Positions 5,629 through 11,682 of a DNA stretch of 11,682 nt are shown here, piece by piece (position 1 is the first letter of the stretch; every line of letters begins with the position of its first letter). Source of the stretch: Promethearchaeota archaeon (GTDB lineage: Archaea; Asgardarchaeota; Lokiarchaeia; Sigynarchaeales; SOKP01); the NCBI GenBank assembly GCA_014729315.1, contig WJKD01000471.1, positions 1-11,682 of the forward strand, written 5' to 3'. The notes under the pieces are model-generated. The model saw nothing but the letters and a program-made list of their open reading frames with translations. It did not search any database and was not told where the DNA came from. The position numbers were made by a program, and so were the translations under genes.

Positions 5629-8046
5629 ATGTCGACTCCAGTGTCAGTTTCCAACGGTCCCTTTTCAACAAATTATCTAATATCCAAAAAATTTGTTCTC
5701 GTTTACCTTTTTATAATCTGGCTTAGTTTTCTTCCGTTAATTATTCAAGTTTGGTTCTTTTTTTACTTTTGGAGAGCGCTTAATAGCAACATATACCTTT
5801 TTTTTATAATATTACCTTTTGAAATCATCTTAGGCTATTTTGTATTATTTTTCTCCTCGTTAATTACATCTAAGGGGTTTTTAGGGCTTGCAAATATTAT
5901 TCATAAACCTAAAGAAGGTGTTTTTAGAAGAAAAAAATCAGATAAGGATTTTTATTTCTGGAATCTGAGGGCAGTAATTAAAAAGTGGCCCGTTTGGCTG
6001 GCTCGTATCATACCATTACCGTTTTTAGAGACTATACTATATAAATGCTTTGGTGTGAAAACTAATTTCTCCAACTCTCTTTATCACGGATCCGTTGATA
6101 CTGAGTTTATTGAATTTGGTAATAATGTGGTTTTAGGAAAAAGTTGTTATGTAAAATCTTCTCTAATTTATCGAGATTTTCTCGTCATAAAGAAAATAGT
6201 TATTGAGGATAAGGTAATGATTAGTTCGCATAGTTATGTCTCACCTGGGACGAGGATAAAGAGTAATACAATATTAAATGCTTATTCTATGACGACAATA
6301 TCGCAAATTTTGGAAGAGAATTCAATCTACTCGGGTTATCCCGCAATCAAAAAAAGTTCACACATCAAAAATTTCACAAAAGCGGATTTGGAGAATGCTT
6401 TTTTTGATTCTTCTGAATCTACAGAAGAAAAAACTTCTTTAATTAATCTATCCAAGAGAAATTCCAATTCTAATCAGAAATTTATAAAACAAATCCATAT
6501 TTATCTTTTAATTTTCTTTCTTTCTTACATTTTCTCTTACGGGCTTCCAATTTATTTATTGCTCATATACCTACAACATTTTTTTTATCCTTATGTGTTA
6601 TCACTTTCCAATCCTCTAAACATATTTCTAAATTTTAATTCTCTGATTATATTTTTACTGAGTCCAATCGTAGTTATAGGTTTTGTTCTACTCAATCTTT
6701 CGCTTGTTTTAATTGTCGTGAAATTGATCTATTGCATCATCAAAAAATTGAATCCCCCTCGAGAGGGTATTTTCAACTGGAAGGAAAACACTAAAGAATA
6801 TAGATTTTATTTCATCCGTTCGTTTTTAATGAGATACATTAAATGGAAAATTCAACGTAGCCCATTCCCATTTTTGATTAAACCCGTGTTTAACTTTTTG
6901 GGTAATTGTCATTTTGGCAAGTATACCGTCATAGAGGATATGTATGTCGCAAAAGAATTCTTTAAAGTGGGAAACAATGTCTATCTCGGAAAAATAATGA
7001 CCGCAAACCATCTCTGGGATAAAGAATTAACGGTCAAAGGGCTTAATATTGAAGATAACTCTGTTATACTCGATGGATGTTGCGTATCTCCTGGAACGCA
7101 TATTGGTAAGAATGTGACTTTATTACCTCTATCAATTACTTCAAAGTGTGATACATTAAACGAGAATCTTGATTATCTTGACGCCCCAGCGGAGCCAATT
7201 TCGAACGATAAAATTTCCTCTAAATTTAATTTAGATGTAGCAGCAATAAAAAGTGCGAAAGGGACTAGTATACGTAATGAGAAACATCTGAACCAATATT
7301 CAAAAACCAAAAATCCAAATTTTACCCACGATGATATTGTTACCTGTAATAACGTAAAAGAAAGAAGATTTTCCTTGATCTACCTTGTTTTGATGTGGTT
7401 TTCTCTATTTTTTACTATTTCTATAGCTTCTTTGTTTTTTATACACTTTTTATACATTTTTCATCCCCTCATTTTGATAATAATATTACCGCTCCTCATT
7501 TTGTTATATTATGTTCTTTTCATTCTCGTCCTCGTCTTGATATGTCGTTTATTTTTGATTTTAATCAATTTAATGCACAAACCCCGAGAGGGAATTTTTA
7601 TTCGAAGCTTGAAAGATATGGATTATTTTTGTTATTGTTTTCGAAAAACGATTAAGATGCTTTTGTTGAAAATTTATAATTTCTTTCCCCTTCCGTGGGC
7701 CAAAATTTTAGCATTAAAAGCCTCAAATTTAAAAATATCTTCTAGCTCGGGAGTTTTAGACAGCTATATCGATTCAGATTTTATTGAATTTGGAAGAAAT
7801 ACTATCCTTGGGGAAGGCTCGGTGATTATGAGCTCTATGATAGTCGGCGATTATCTTCTTCTCAAAAGTGTTTTATTTAACGAAGGCTCTACGATTGGAG
7901 CAAATAGTCTAATCGCCCCCGGAACGATTTTTGGAAGAAATTCAATTTTGGGTCTGGGGAGTTATACAAAAATTAACCAAAAACTGGAAAGTGGTTGGAT
8001 TTATATTGGAAGGCCTGCTGTTAAATTTAAAAAATTAGAAACTTAA
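5629..8046 (+). CDS. Membrane protein with three tandem TM + left-handed beta-helix (acyltransferase-like) modules
   Basis: This 805-residue protein is a triplication. Each unit has two membrane segments (about 22-45/54-80; 290-317/338-370; 583-607/612-647), an anchor motif (KPKEGVF 93-99, PPREGIF 376-382, KPREGIF 651-657), an amphipathic stretch (for example IIPLPF and FFPLPW) and a short left-handed beta-helix of hexapeptide-like repeats (about 156-240, 435-523, 716-798). Each helix begins with an FxxxGxNxxLG motif (IEFGNNVVLG, FKVGNNVYLG, IEFGRNTILG) and has SPGT, SPGT or APGT (205, 487, 763). Units 1 and 3 close with the GxPA motif common in hexapeptide acyltransferases (GYPA, GRPA); unit 2 has DAPA. 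Linkers of about 40-60 polar residues separate the units. The closest build I know is the Pls/PosA-type terminal region of nonribosomal peptide synthetases, a membrane protein with repeated beta-helix domains, here without any synthetase. Transfer of an acyl or acetyl group at the membrane is a guess; the substrate is unknown. Confidence 0.8.
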   Translation: MSTPVSVSNGPFSTNYLISKKFVLVYLFIIWLSFLPLIIQVWFFFYFWRALNSNIYLFFIILPFEIILGYFVLFFSSLITSKGFLGLANIIHKPKEGVFRRKKSDKDFYFWNLRAVIKKWPVWLARIIPLPFLETILYKCFGVKTNFSNSLYHGSVDTEFIEFGNNVVLGKSCYVKSSLIYRDFLVIKKIVIEDKVMISSHSYVSPGTRIKSNTILNAYSMTTISQILEENSIYSGYPAIKKSSHIKNFTKADLENAFFDSSESTEEKTSLINLSKRNSNSNQKFIKQIHIYLLIFFLSYIFSYGLPIYLLLIYLQHFFYPYVLSLSNPLNIFLNFNSLIIFLLSPIVVIGFVLLNLSLVLIVVKLIYCIIKKLNPPREGIFNWKENTKEYRFYFIRSFLMRYIKWKIQRSPFPFLIKPVFNFLGNCHFGKYTVIEDMYVAKEFFKVGNNVYLGKIMTANHLWDKELTVKGLNIEDNSVILDGCCVSPGTHIGKNVTLLPLSITSKCDTLNENLDYLDAPAEPISNDKISSKFNLDVAAIKSAKGTSIRNEKHLNQYSKTKNPNFTHDDIVTCNNVKERRFSLIYLVLMWFSLFFTISIASLFFIHFLYIFHPLILIIILPLLILLYYVLFILVLVLICRLFLILINLMHKPREGIFIRSLKDMDYFCYCFRKTIKMLLLKIYNFFPLPWAKILALKASNLKISSSSGVLDSYIDSDFIEFGRNTILGEGSVIMSSMIVGDYLLLKSVLFNEGSTIGANSLIAPGTIFGRNSILGLGSYTKINQKLESGWIYIGRPAVKFKKLET

Positions 8047-8061
8047 TATCAACTATAAATA

Positions 8062-8090
8062 ATTTTGCTTGCAAAATAGTTTTCCCTCCT
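8062..8090 (+). terminator. Possible terminator after the triple beta-helix gene
   Basis: A perfect inverted repeat ATTTTGC-TT-GCAAAAT (8062-8077) begins 15 bases after the stop and is followed by AGTTTTCCCTCCT. The loop is only two bases, so the real hairpin would be shorter, and the T run has only four residues. It may be an end-of-transcript signal. Confidence 0.3.
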
Positions 8091-8146
8091 AAATGAATAC
8101 AAAAAGATCGCTTCTATTTTTCCATAAACTTAATTATACGATTCCA

Positions 8147-8160
8147 TATTTTTATATGTA
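8147..8160 (+). promoter_or_regulatory. TATA-like promoter of the small membrane zinc-knuckle gene
   Basis: ATTTTTATATGTAT lies 42-55 bases before the ATG at 8202, in the 155-base gap after the preceding gene. The spacing agrees with that of the hypB and mat boxes, giving an expected leader of about 15-25 bases. Confidence 0.4.
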
Positions 8161-8201
8161 TTAGGAAATATTGAAAACTCAAATCAATTTGAAGTAAGAG
8201 T

Positions 8202-8438
8202 ATGGTTAAAAGACAAGTATATTGTGACGTATGTGAAAGGAATGTAACACTCAAAAGAAAGAATTTTGATCACCAATATCACGAAGTCATTGTACTCTTA
8301 ATCATTTTCACCTTAGGGATTGCATATCTTATCCTAAAATATACGAAAAAAAAAAATACCTGCCCGCATTGCGAAAAAGAGTTTGATTTAGATAATCTTC
8401 CTCCACCGAAACTTGAATTGGTAAATCTTAAATCGTGA
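8202..8438 (+). CDS. Small membrane protein with split CxxC zinc knuckles (LITAF-like layout)
   Basis: A 78-residue protein from ATG. It has a CxxC pair at 8/11 (YCDVCERN), a single hydrophobic stretch at 28-46 (HEVIVLLIIFTLGIAYLIL), a basic stop (KYTKKKN) and a second CxxC pair at 54/57 (TCPHCEKEFDL). If the two knuckles bind one zinc, the hydrophobic stretch must dip into the membrane from one side as a hairpin or amphipathic helix, as in the eukaryotic LITAF/SIMPLE domain. If it spans the membrane, the two pairs would be on opposite sides and could not share a metal. I do not recognise a named archaeal family. It has its own promoter and converges on the next gene with 51 bases between the stops. 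The two conserved-looking pairs make a real gene likely. Confidence 0.7.
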   Translation: MVKRQVYCDVCERNVTLKRKNFDHQYHEVIVLLIIFTLGIAYLILKYTKKKNTCPHCEKEFDLDNLPPPKLELVNLKS

Positions 8439-8489
8439 TAAGGTAAAGATGCATTAAAATAACAATTATGATATTTCAATAAATTTTGT

Positions 8490-8765
8490 TCACAGTTTTT
8501 TAACCTTCATCTCACTTCCACAACGTGGGCAAGTCTTGTCTTTTGAAGTGAGTCTTTTCTTCATGATTGTTTTTTGATATTTACATTTTGCCTTCGAGCA
8601 GAGGAGTTGATATTTTGTAAGAAGAACTGGTGCTTTCTCTTCCTTTTTCCTTTCCCTTTTTTGTTTATTTTTATTTTCAATCGGTTTTTTTTTAATCTTC
8701 TTTTTTATAGGTTTTTCTTCTTTCTCTTCGCTTTCTTCTGTTTTGATCCATCTATCTAAGCTCAA
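8490..8765 (-). CDS. Small basic protein: N-terminal LDRWI motif, charged linker, C-terminal zinc ribbon
   Basis: A 91-residue protein starting at TTG. The start is supported by GAGGGGTG four bases upstream on the coding strand, a good Shine-Dalgarno match and the most obvious one in the window. Residues 1-7 (MSLDRWI) are hydrophobic and distinct. Residues 9-45 are a low-complexity K/E/R stretch, certainly disordered. Residues 54-91 hold C56-x4-C61 and C79-x2-C82 in a zinc-ribbon arrangement (LLCSKAKCKYQ and KTCPRCGSEM). A short N-terminal peptide on a flexible tether in front of a ribbon suggests an adaptor that docks on a larger machine (DNA, RNA polymerase or ribosome). The partner cannot be read from sequence. 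I do not recognise the family. It is convergent with the preceding small gene. Confidence 0.7.
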   Translation of the reverse strand: MSLDRWIKTEESEEKEEKPIKKKIKKKPIENKNKQKRERKKEEKAPVLLTKYQLLCSKAKCKYQKTIMKKRLTSKDKTCPRCGSEMKVKKL

Positions 8766-8785
8766 TGCACACCCCTCAATTAAGT
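8766..8785 (-). promoter_or_regulatory. Strong ribosome binding site that fixes a TTG start
   Basis: Read on the minus strand the 20 bases before the start are ACTTAATTGAGGGGTGTGCA, followed by TTG. The GAGGGGTG core is within one base of the archaeal Shine-Dalgarno GGAGGTG. The spacing is four bases, and no ATG lies nearby in frame. Confidence 0.55.
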
Positions 8786-8862
8786 ATTATTATAACTTAG
8801 TTAAAAATAGTTACTATAACCTTCTTCTAAAGATCTAAATCAATATTAAATTACATGAAATT

Positions 8863-8872
8863 AAAAAAAAAA
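8863..8872 (-). terminator. Poly-T terminator of the S-adenosylmethionine synthetase gene
   Basis: Ten consecutive A on the plus strand give ten T on the mat coding strand, starting 33 bases after the stop codon. Archaeal RNA polymerase terminates at such U tracts without needing a hairpin. The same 140-base gap (8766-8905) must also hold the promoter of the small zinc-ribbon gene. Confidence 0.45.
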
Positions 8873-8905
8873 TAAAATAATAAATTTTTCTTCAAATAAA
8901 AGAGA

Positions 8906-10138
8906 TTAAAAGACTTGTTCCTTTCCAGCAATCAATCTTTCTCTTAAATCTATGATGTTTTTTCTTGATAACTTCTCGTCTGAGACTTCTTTTGCAATCT
9001 TTTCTATACTACTAAAAGTAACATTATCCGCAGGAATCAATGATATCGAATTCACCCAAGGATCAGTAATAGGACGCCCTATTTGAGACAATAATTTAAC
9101 ATGTGCTTCAATAATGTCTCCTTGTCCTCTTTCGATAATTTCTCTTGCCATATTGGTAGCAAGAACGTTATAGATTTTGCCTACATGATTAATTGGATTT
9201 TTACCGCAAACTGCTTCCAAACTCATCGTTCTGCACGGTGTAATGAGCCCATTTGATCTGTTTCCTCGACCAACTTCGCCGTCATCGCCTGCTTCTGCTG
9301 AAGTGCCCGTAAGTGTTAAATACATTATGTCTTGGTCTAAGTTATCACCAACATTAACGGAGCAAGTAACTTCTTTTTCTGGAATTATCTTCGCAGCTAA
9401 GTCAAGAGTAGCGTCTTTTATTTGATCTATGTAGTTAATATATTCGTTTTTATCGTGGATATGTTTACTTACCATCGCATTACACACGGTAATATCTACC
9501 TTTTTTCCGATTCTTTGCGTCATTACCTTGATATCTTCGCCCGAACCCTTACATTTGTCTTTGAATGAGTCGGAATTGAGCATCCTCTCAGTTTCAAGCG
9601 TTATCTTCTCCACATCAGAAAGAGGAGCGTATCCAACACCAAAACTGGTATCGTTTGCTAAGGGGACTTGCTCCATCACATCAGATTCTTCAAAAACACC
9701 GGTTAAATCAATGGATCCTGGTCTTACTGCGTAATCAAATTGTATATCTGTCGTTAAATCCAGATTTCTGAAGACATTTGATACGATTTGTCTGCACGCG
9801 TTAAGGCATATGGTTGCAACGGGGATATATTCCAACTTGTTTTCCTTAAAAATTTGATTAATCGCCCGTCCGACAATCAAAAAATATTGCGGCTCAAGGA
9901 TTAGACCTCCTCCTAACTTTGGTTTTGATATTCCTCCTACTAAAGCAGCTTTGTCAACATTATGGTGATAATACCTACCAAATTGTTCAAAATAATACTT
10001 GCACAATGCTCTTGAGCATGCATCAGCAGCGGCATCACATACCGAATCAGGATGTCCAACTCCCTTTCTTTCGACAATTTCTGGGAAGTCTGAGCTTTCT
10101 ATGGGCAAAAAATCAGCTTTCGTAATCTTAAGAGTCAT
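8906..10138 (-). CDS. mat: S-adenosylmethionine synthetase, archaeal type
   Basis: Makes S-adenosylmethionine from ATP and methionine, releasing phosphate and diphosphate; cytosolic and housekeeping. The 410 residues match the usual archaeal length of about 400, and the sequence belongs to the archaeal family (AdoMet_Synthase), which is only distantly related to bacterial MetK. Visible family blocks are IVERKGVGHPDSVCD (21-35), YYHHNVDKAALVGG (56-69), GGGLILEPQYFLIVGRA (76-92), the glycine/acid-rich AEAGDDGEVGRGNRSNG (281-297) followed by LITPCR, and QIGRPITDPWVN (352-363). The ATG start is preceded by GTGAG and a TATA box, and the N-terminal extension is minimal. It is divergent from the CARF regulator gene across 152 bases. 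Nothing in it looks damaged or transferred. Confidence 0.97.
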   Translation of the reverse strand: MTLKITKADFLPIESSDFPEIVERKGVGHPDSVCDAAADACSRALCKYYFEQFGRYYHHNVDKAALVGGISKPKLGGGLILEPQYFLIVGRAINQIFKENKLEYIPVATICLNACRQIVSNVFRNLDLTTDIQFDYAVRPGSIDLTGVFEESDVMEQVPLANDTSFGVGYAPLSDVEKITLETERMLNSDSFKDKCKGSGEDIKVMTQRIGKKVDITVCNAMVSKHIHDKNEYINYIDQIKDATLDLAAKIIPEKEVTCSVNVGDNLDQDIMYLTLTGTSAEAGDDGEVGRGNRSNGLITPCRTMSLEAVCGKNPINHVGKIYNVLATNMAREIIERGQGDIIEAHVKLLSQIGRPITDPWVNSISLIPADNVTFSSIEKIAKEVSDEKLSRKNIIDLRERLIAGKEQVF

Positions 10139-10180
10139 ATTTCATTTCTCACTTGCTATTCTTTCAAGACCTTTTTTAAA

Positions 10181-10193
10181 TATTTATATAAAT
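10181..10193 (-). promoter_or_regulatory. TATA box of mat, nearly symmetric
   Basis: TATTTATATAAAT reads ATTTATATAAATA on the minus strand, almost the same in both directions, 43-55 bases before the mat ATG. It gives a leader of about 20 bases. Because of its symmetry it could also seed rightward transcription towards the CARF regulator. It overlaps an upstream in-frame ATG at 10192, which argues against that ATG as the regulator's start. Confidence 0.5.
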
Positions 10194-10252
10194 GTGGATT
10201 AATAAAATAGTTTTATTATATTTTTACCAATATTATATAATAACCATATTAG

Positions 10253-10262
10253 CTTTAAAATT
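10253..10262 (+). promoter_or_regulatory. Possible TATA box of the CARF regulator gene
   Basis: CTTTAAAATT is centred about 33 bases before the proposed TTG start at 10291, which would give a leaderless or very short-leader transcript. The assignment depends on that start being right. Confidence 0.35.
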
Positions 10263-10290
10263 AAAAAAGACTTGTACGATCAACAAAAAT

Positions 10291-11118
10291 TTGCCATATC
10301 AAATTCATATTATTTTTAATTGTGAAGAGGAAGAACGATTAACTAAACCCATAATCGATAATTCACCAGATAAAGTCTATTATTTTAAAGCCTACATAAA
10401 AGAAACGGGTCAGACTGACGTTAATGTAGCGTTTTATGAGAGAAATGTGAAATCTTTAAAAGATCAGATTCCTGAGCTCGTAATTAAGGATAAGATTGTA
10501 GATTATACAGATTACATTGAAACTATTCAAGAATTATCAAAAATTATAAGGAAAGAAAGAGAAAGAGACTCGGAATGCCAAATTTATATAAATGTAAGTT
10601 CTGGCTCTAAAATCACATCACTGGCTGCAGTTGAGGCTTCTAAATTGTGGGATTGTGAGATTTATTATGTCTATTCAAGTTATTACGATCCGCTCGGTCC
10701 TGCTAAGAATCAACCAATGCATAAAGGAAAAGTAATTATTAAAACACCAACGACCTTTCCAATTCGACAACCAAAAAGACAATATTTAAGGATTTTAAAT
10801 CTTATTGGTGAAATGATCGAAGATAAATATCGAAATAAAGAATACAACAAGAAAAAGAGAAAATACCTTTTTAAAAAGTACGTGATTGATAAATTATACG
10901 ATGAGGGACTTCTGAAGCTCCAGAGAAAGAACAAGGATCCGAGAAAACTAACATCTAGTTTATATATGAAAGGTACTAAATATTTTAATCACCTAGAGAA
11001 AGAGTTAAAATTTATTAAGATCTCTGACGATAAACGAAATAAAAAAATTTTTCTAACAAAGAAAGGACAAGATATTTTAGATATTTTTAAATATTCTGGC
11101 GTGTCAAATAATCGATAA
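10291..11118 (+). CDS. CARF-like domain / winged-helix transcriptional regulator
   Basis: From the TTG at 10291 the protein has 275 residues and opens directly with the first strand of a Rossmann-like domain (YQIHIIFNCEEEERLTKPII), as in the HFX_2341/DUF6293 and Csa3-type regulators. Extension to the ATG at 10192 would add 33 AT-derived residues with a spurious membrane-like stretch and would place the start in the mat TATA box. YYFKAY (30-35) and IYINVSSGSKITSLAAVEA (98-116) are the CARF hallmarks; the second is the ligand-binding loop after strand 4. The C-terminal part (about 165-265) is a winged helix: a helix pair, then KISDDKRNKKIFLTKKGQDIL, where the wing precedes a terminal helix. CARF domains of this class bind cyclic oligoadenylates or related nucleotides and pass the signal to the attached DNA-binding domain. 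No CRISPR or cas gene is in view, so the input ligand is unknown. A T7 tract follows 20 bases after the stop. Confidence 0.75.
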   Translation: MPYQIHIIFNCEEEERLTKPIIDNSPDKVYYFKAYIKETGQTDVNVAFYERNVKSLKDQIPELVIKDKIVDYTDYIETIQELSKIIRKERERDSECQIYINVSSGSKITSLAAVEASKLWDCEIYYVYSSYYDPLGPAKNQPMHKGKVIIKTPTTFPIRQPKRQYLRILNLIGEMIEDKYRNKEYNKKKRKYLFKKYVIDKLYDEGLLKLQRKNKDPRKLTSSLYMKGTKYFNHLEKELKFIKISDDKRNKKIFLTKKGQDILDIFKYSGVSNNR

Positions 11119-11138
11119 TTAATTGACAAAATAATAAA

Positions 11139-11145
11139 TTTTTTT
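11139..11145 (+). terminator. T tract after the CARF regulator gene
   Basis: Seven consecutive T on the coding strand begin 20 bases after the stop, fitting an archaeal U-tract terminator. The AT-rich stretch around it (11131-11160) probably also contains the promoter of the gene that follows, so its role is ambiguous. Confidence 0.35.
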
Positions 11146-11167
11146 ACCCTGCATATTTATATTACTA

Positions 11168-11682
11168 TTGGGAAAATTGACGATCGAAAAAATATTAAAT
11201 CGAATTAATTTCTTGTTAAGAGACGCTGGTTTTGAGATGTTCCAATTCGATAACCTAAAATCGGGTAATTACTGCTTCGATTTCTTGGTTAAGAAACGAA
11301 ACTCAATTTTTATGATTAAGGTTTTTCCTAATATCGATAATTTAAACGAACCAGTCGTGAAAAATGTAAAGAATCTCTCGGTTTTGTTGAATTCTCATCC
11401 GATTTTAATAGGAATTAAGAATAGATACGACAAGTTAGAAGAGAATACGATATATATCCGAGAAGACTTACCATTTATTAGTTTAAAAACTTTCGAAAAT
11501 GTTTTAGTTCAGAATGTTTTTCCTCATATTCTGGCTCGCAGAGGAGGGGGAGTAATCTTTCTAGATGGAGATTTGATGAAATCAATCAGAATAAAGAAGG
11601 GCCTCTCGAGAAAGGATATTTCTGAAAAATTAGGAGTTACTAAACGAACCATCTGTTCCTACGAAAATGAAAGCATGAGACC
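11168..11682 (+). CDS. Archaeal HTH-type transcriptional regulator (MF_00584 family), 3'-truncated by the window
   Basis: Translating from TTG at 11168 gives 171 residues open to the right edge; TTG at 11177 is an alternative start. Residues 5-123 match the nuclease-like N-terminal domain of the archaeal family listed in HAMAP as putative HTH-type transcriptional regulatory protein: LLRDAGFEM, CFDFLVKKRNSIFMIKVFPNIDNL, HPILIGIKNRYDKLEENTIYIR and LPFISLKTFENVL. After ARRGGGVIFLDGDLMKSIR comes a clear lambda-repressor-type HTH (136-168, IRIKKGLSRKDISEKLGV then TKRTICSYEN). Full-length members have about 300-320 residues, so roughly half is missing here. The fold suggests a sequence-specific DNA-binding regulator; target genes are not known to me. 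It follows the CARF regulator in the same direction after 49 bases, but a T tract separates them, so they are probably separate units. Confidence 0.88.
   Translation, partial: MGKLTIEKILNRINFLLRDAGFEMFQFDNLKSGNYCFDFLVKKRNSIFMIKVFPNIDNLNEPVVKNVKNLSVLLNSHPILIGIKNRYDKLEENTIYIREDLPFISLKTFENVLVQNVFPHILARRGGGVIFLDGDLMKSIRIKKGLSRKDISEKLGVTKRTICSYENESMR

Noticed and set aside
8062..8077. Inverted repeat ATTTTGC-TT-GCAAAAT as a regulatory site for the small downstream gene
   Set aside because: It lies closer to the preceding stop (15 bases) than to the downstream ATG (over 120 bases) and is followed by a T-rich stretch, so an end-of-transcript role is more likely; it is kept as a weak terminator.
10192..10290. 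N-terminal hydrophobic extension of the CARF regulator as a membrane anchor
   Set aside because: The stretch is very AT-rich intergenic DNA, overlaps the mat TATA box, and related regulators begin at the first Rossmann strand.
1..11682. CRISPR array, tRNA or rRNA, insertion sequence or integrase, suggested by the CARF protein and AT-rich gaps
   Set aside because: No regularly spaced repeats, no cloverleaf-like segments, no transposase motifs and no long terminal inverted repeats were seen; all gaps are under 300 bases and mostly hold promoter-like AT tracts.

Overview
The window is AT-rich, densely coded archaeal DNA. Archaeal identity is firm. It carries the archaeal-type S-adenosylmethionine synthetase, an Lsm protein with the archaeal C-terminal extension, the archaea-specific helix-turn-helix regulator at the right edge, a CARF/winged-helix regulator and two AN1-finger membrane proteins. 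TATA-like boxes lie about 30-55 bases upstream of most genes, and GTG or TTG starts are frequent. The low GC, the AN1 fingers on membrane protease folds and an SMC-like/tandem-winged-helix gene pair with a eukaryotic flavour suggest an Asgard (Loki- or Heimdall-like) archaeon. That placement is inference; no rRNA is present to test it.

Layout. (1) Bases 1-1836, + strand: the C-terminal part of a coiled-coil SMC-like protein with a badly eroded ATPase head, followed after 9 bases by a 174-residue protein that reads as two winged helices in tandem (KITE-like, as in ScpB and Nse3/MAGE). (2) Bases 1866-5340, - strand: an Lsm/SmAP3-type RNA-binding protein, a HypB-like GTPase lacking the metal-site His, an AN1-finger rhomboid with its catalytic residues replaced, and an AN1-finger site-2 protease with an intact active site. 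These four appear to have separate promoters. (3) Bases 5629-8046, + strand: an 805-residue membrane protein built from three copies of a two-TM plus left-handed beta-helix acyltransferase-like module. (4) Bases 8202-8765: two small convergent zinc-knuckle proteins, one with a membrane segment between its CxxC pairs and one with a charged linker. (5) Bases 8906-11118: S-adenosylmethionine synthetase (-) diverging from a CARF/winged-helix regulator (+) across a 152-base region with TATA-like boxes. (6) Bases 11168-11682, + strand: the first 171 residues of an archaeal HTH regulator, cut by the window edge.

Two sets of genes plausibly work together. The SMC-like and KITE-like genes are spaced as an operon and match the parts of a chromosome-organising complex; a kleisin would be expected to the left of the window. 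The AN1-pseudorhomboid and AN1-site-2 protease share the same N-terminal finger design and lie side by side, suggesting a joint role in membrane-protein surveillance or regulated proteolysis. The remaining genes look like independent units. No tRNA, rRNA, CRISPR array, insertion sequence or integrase was seen, and no gene-free stretch reaches 300 bases.
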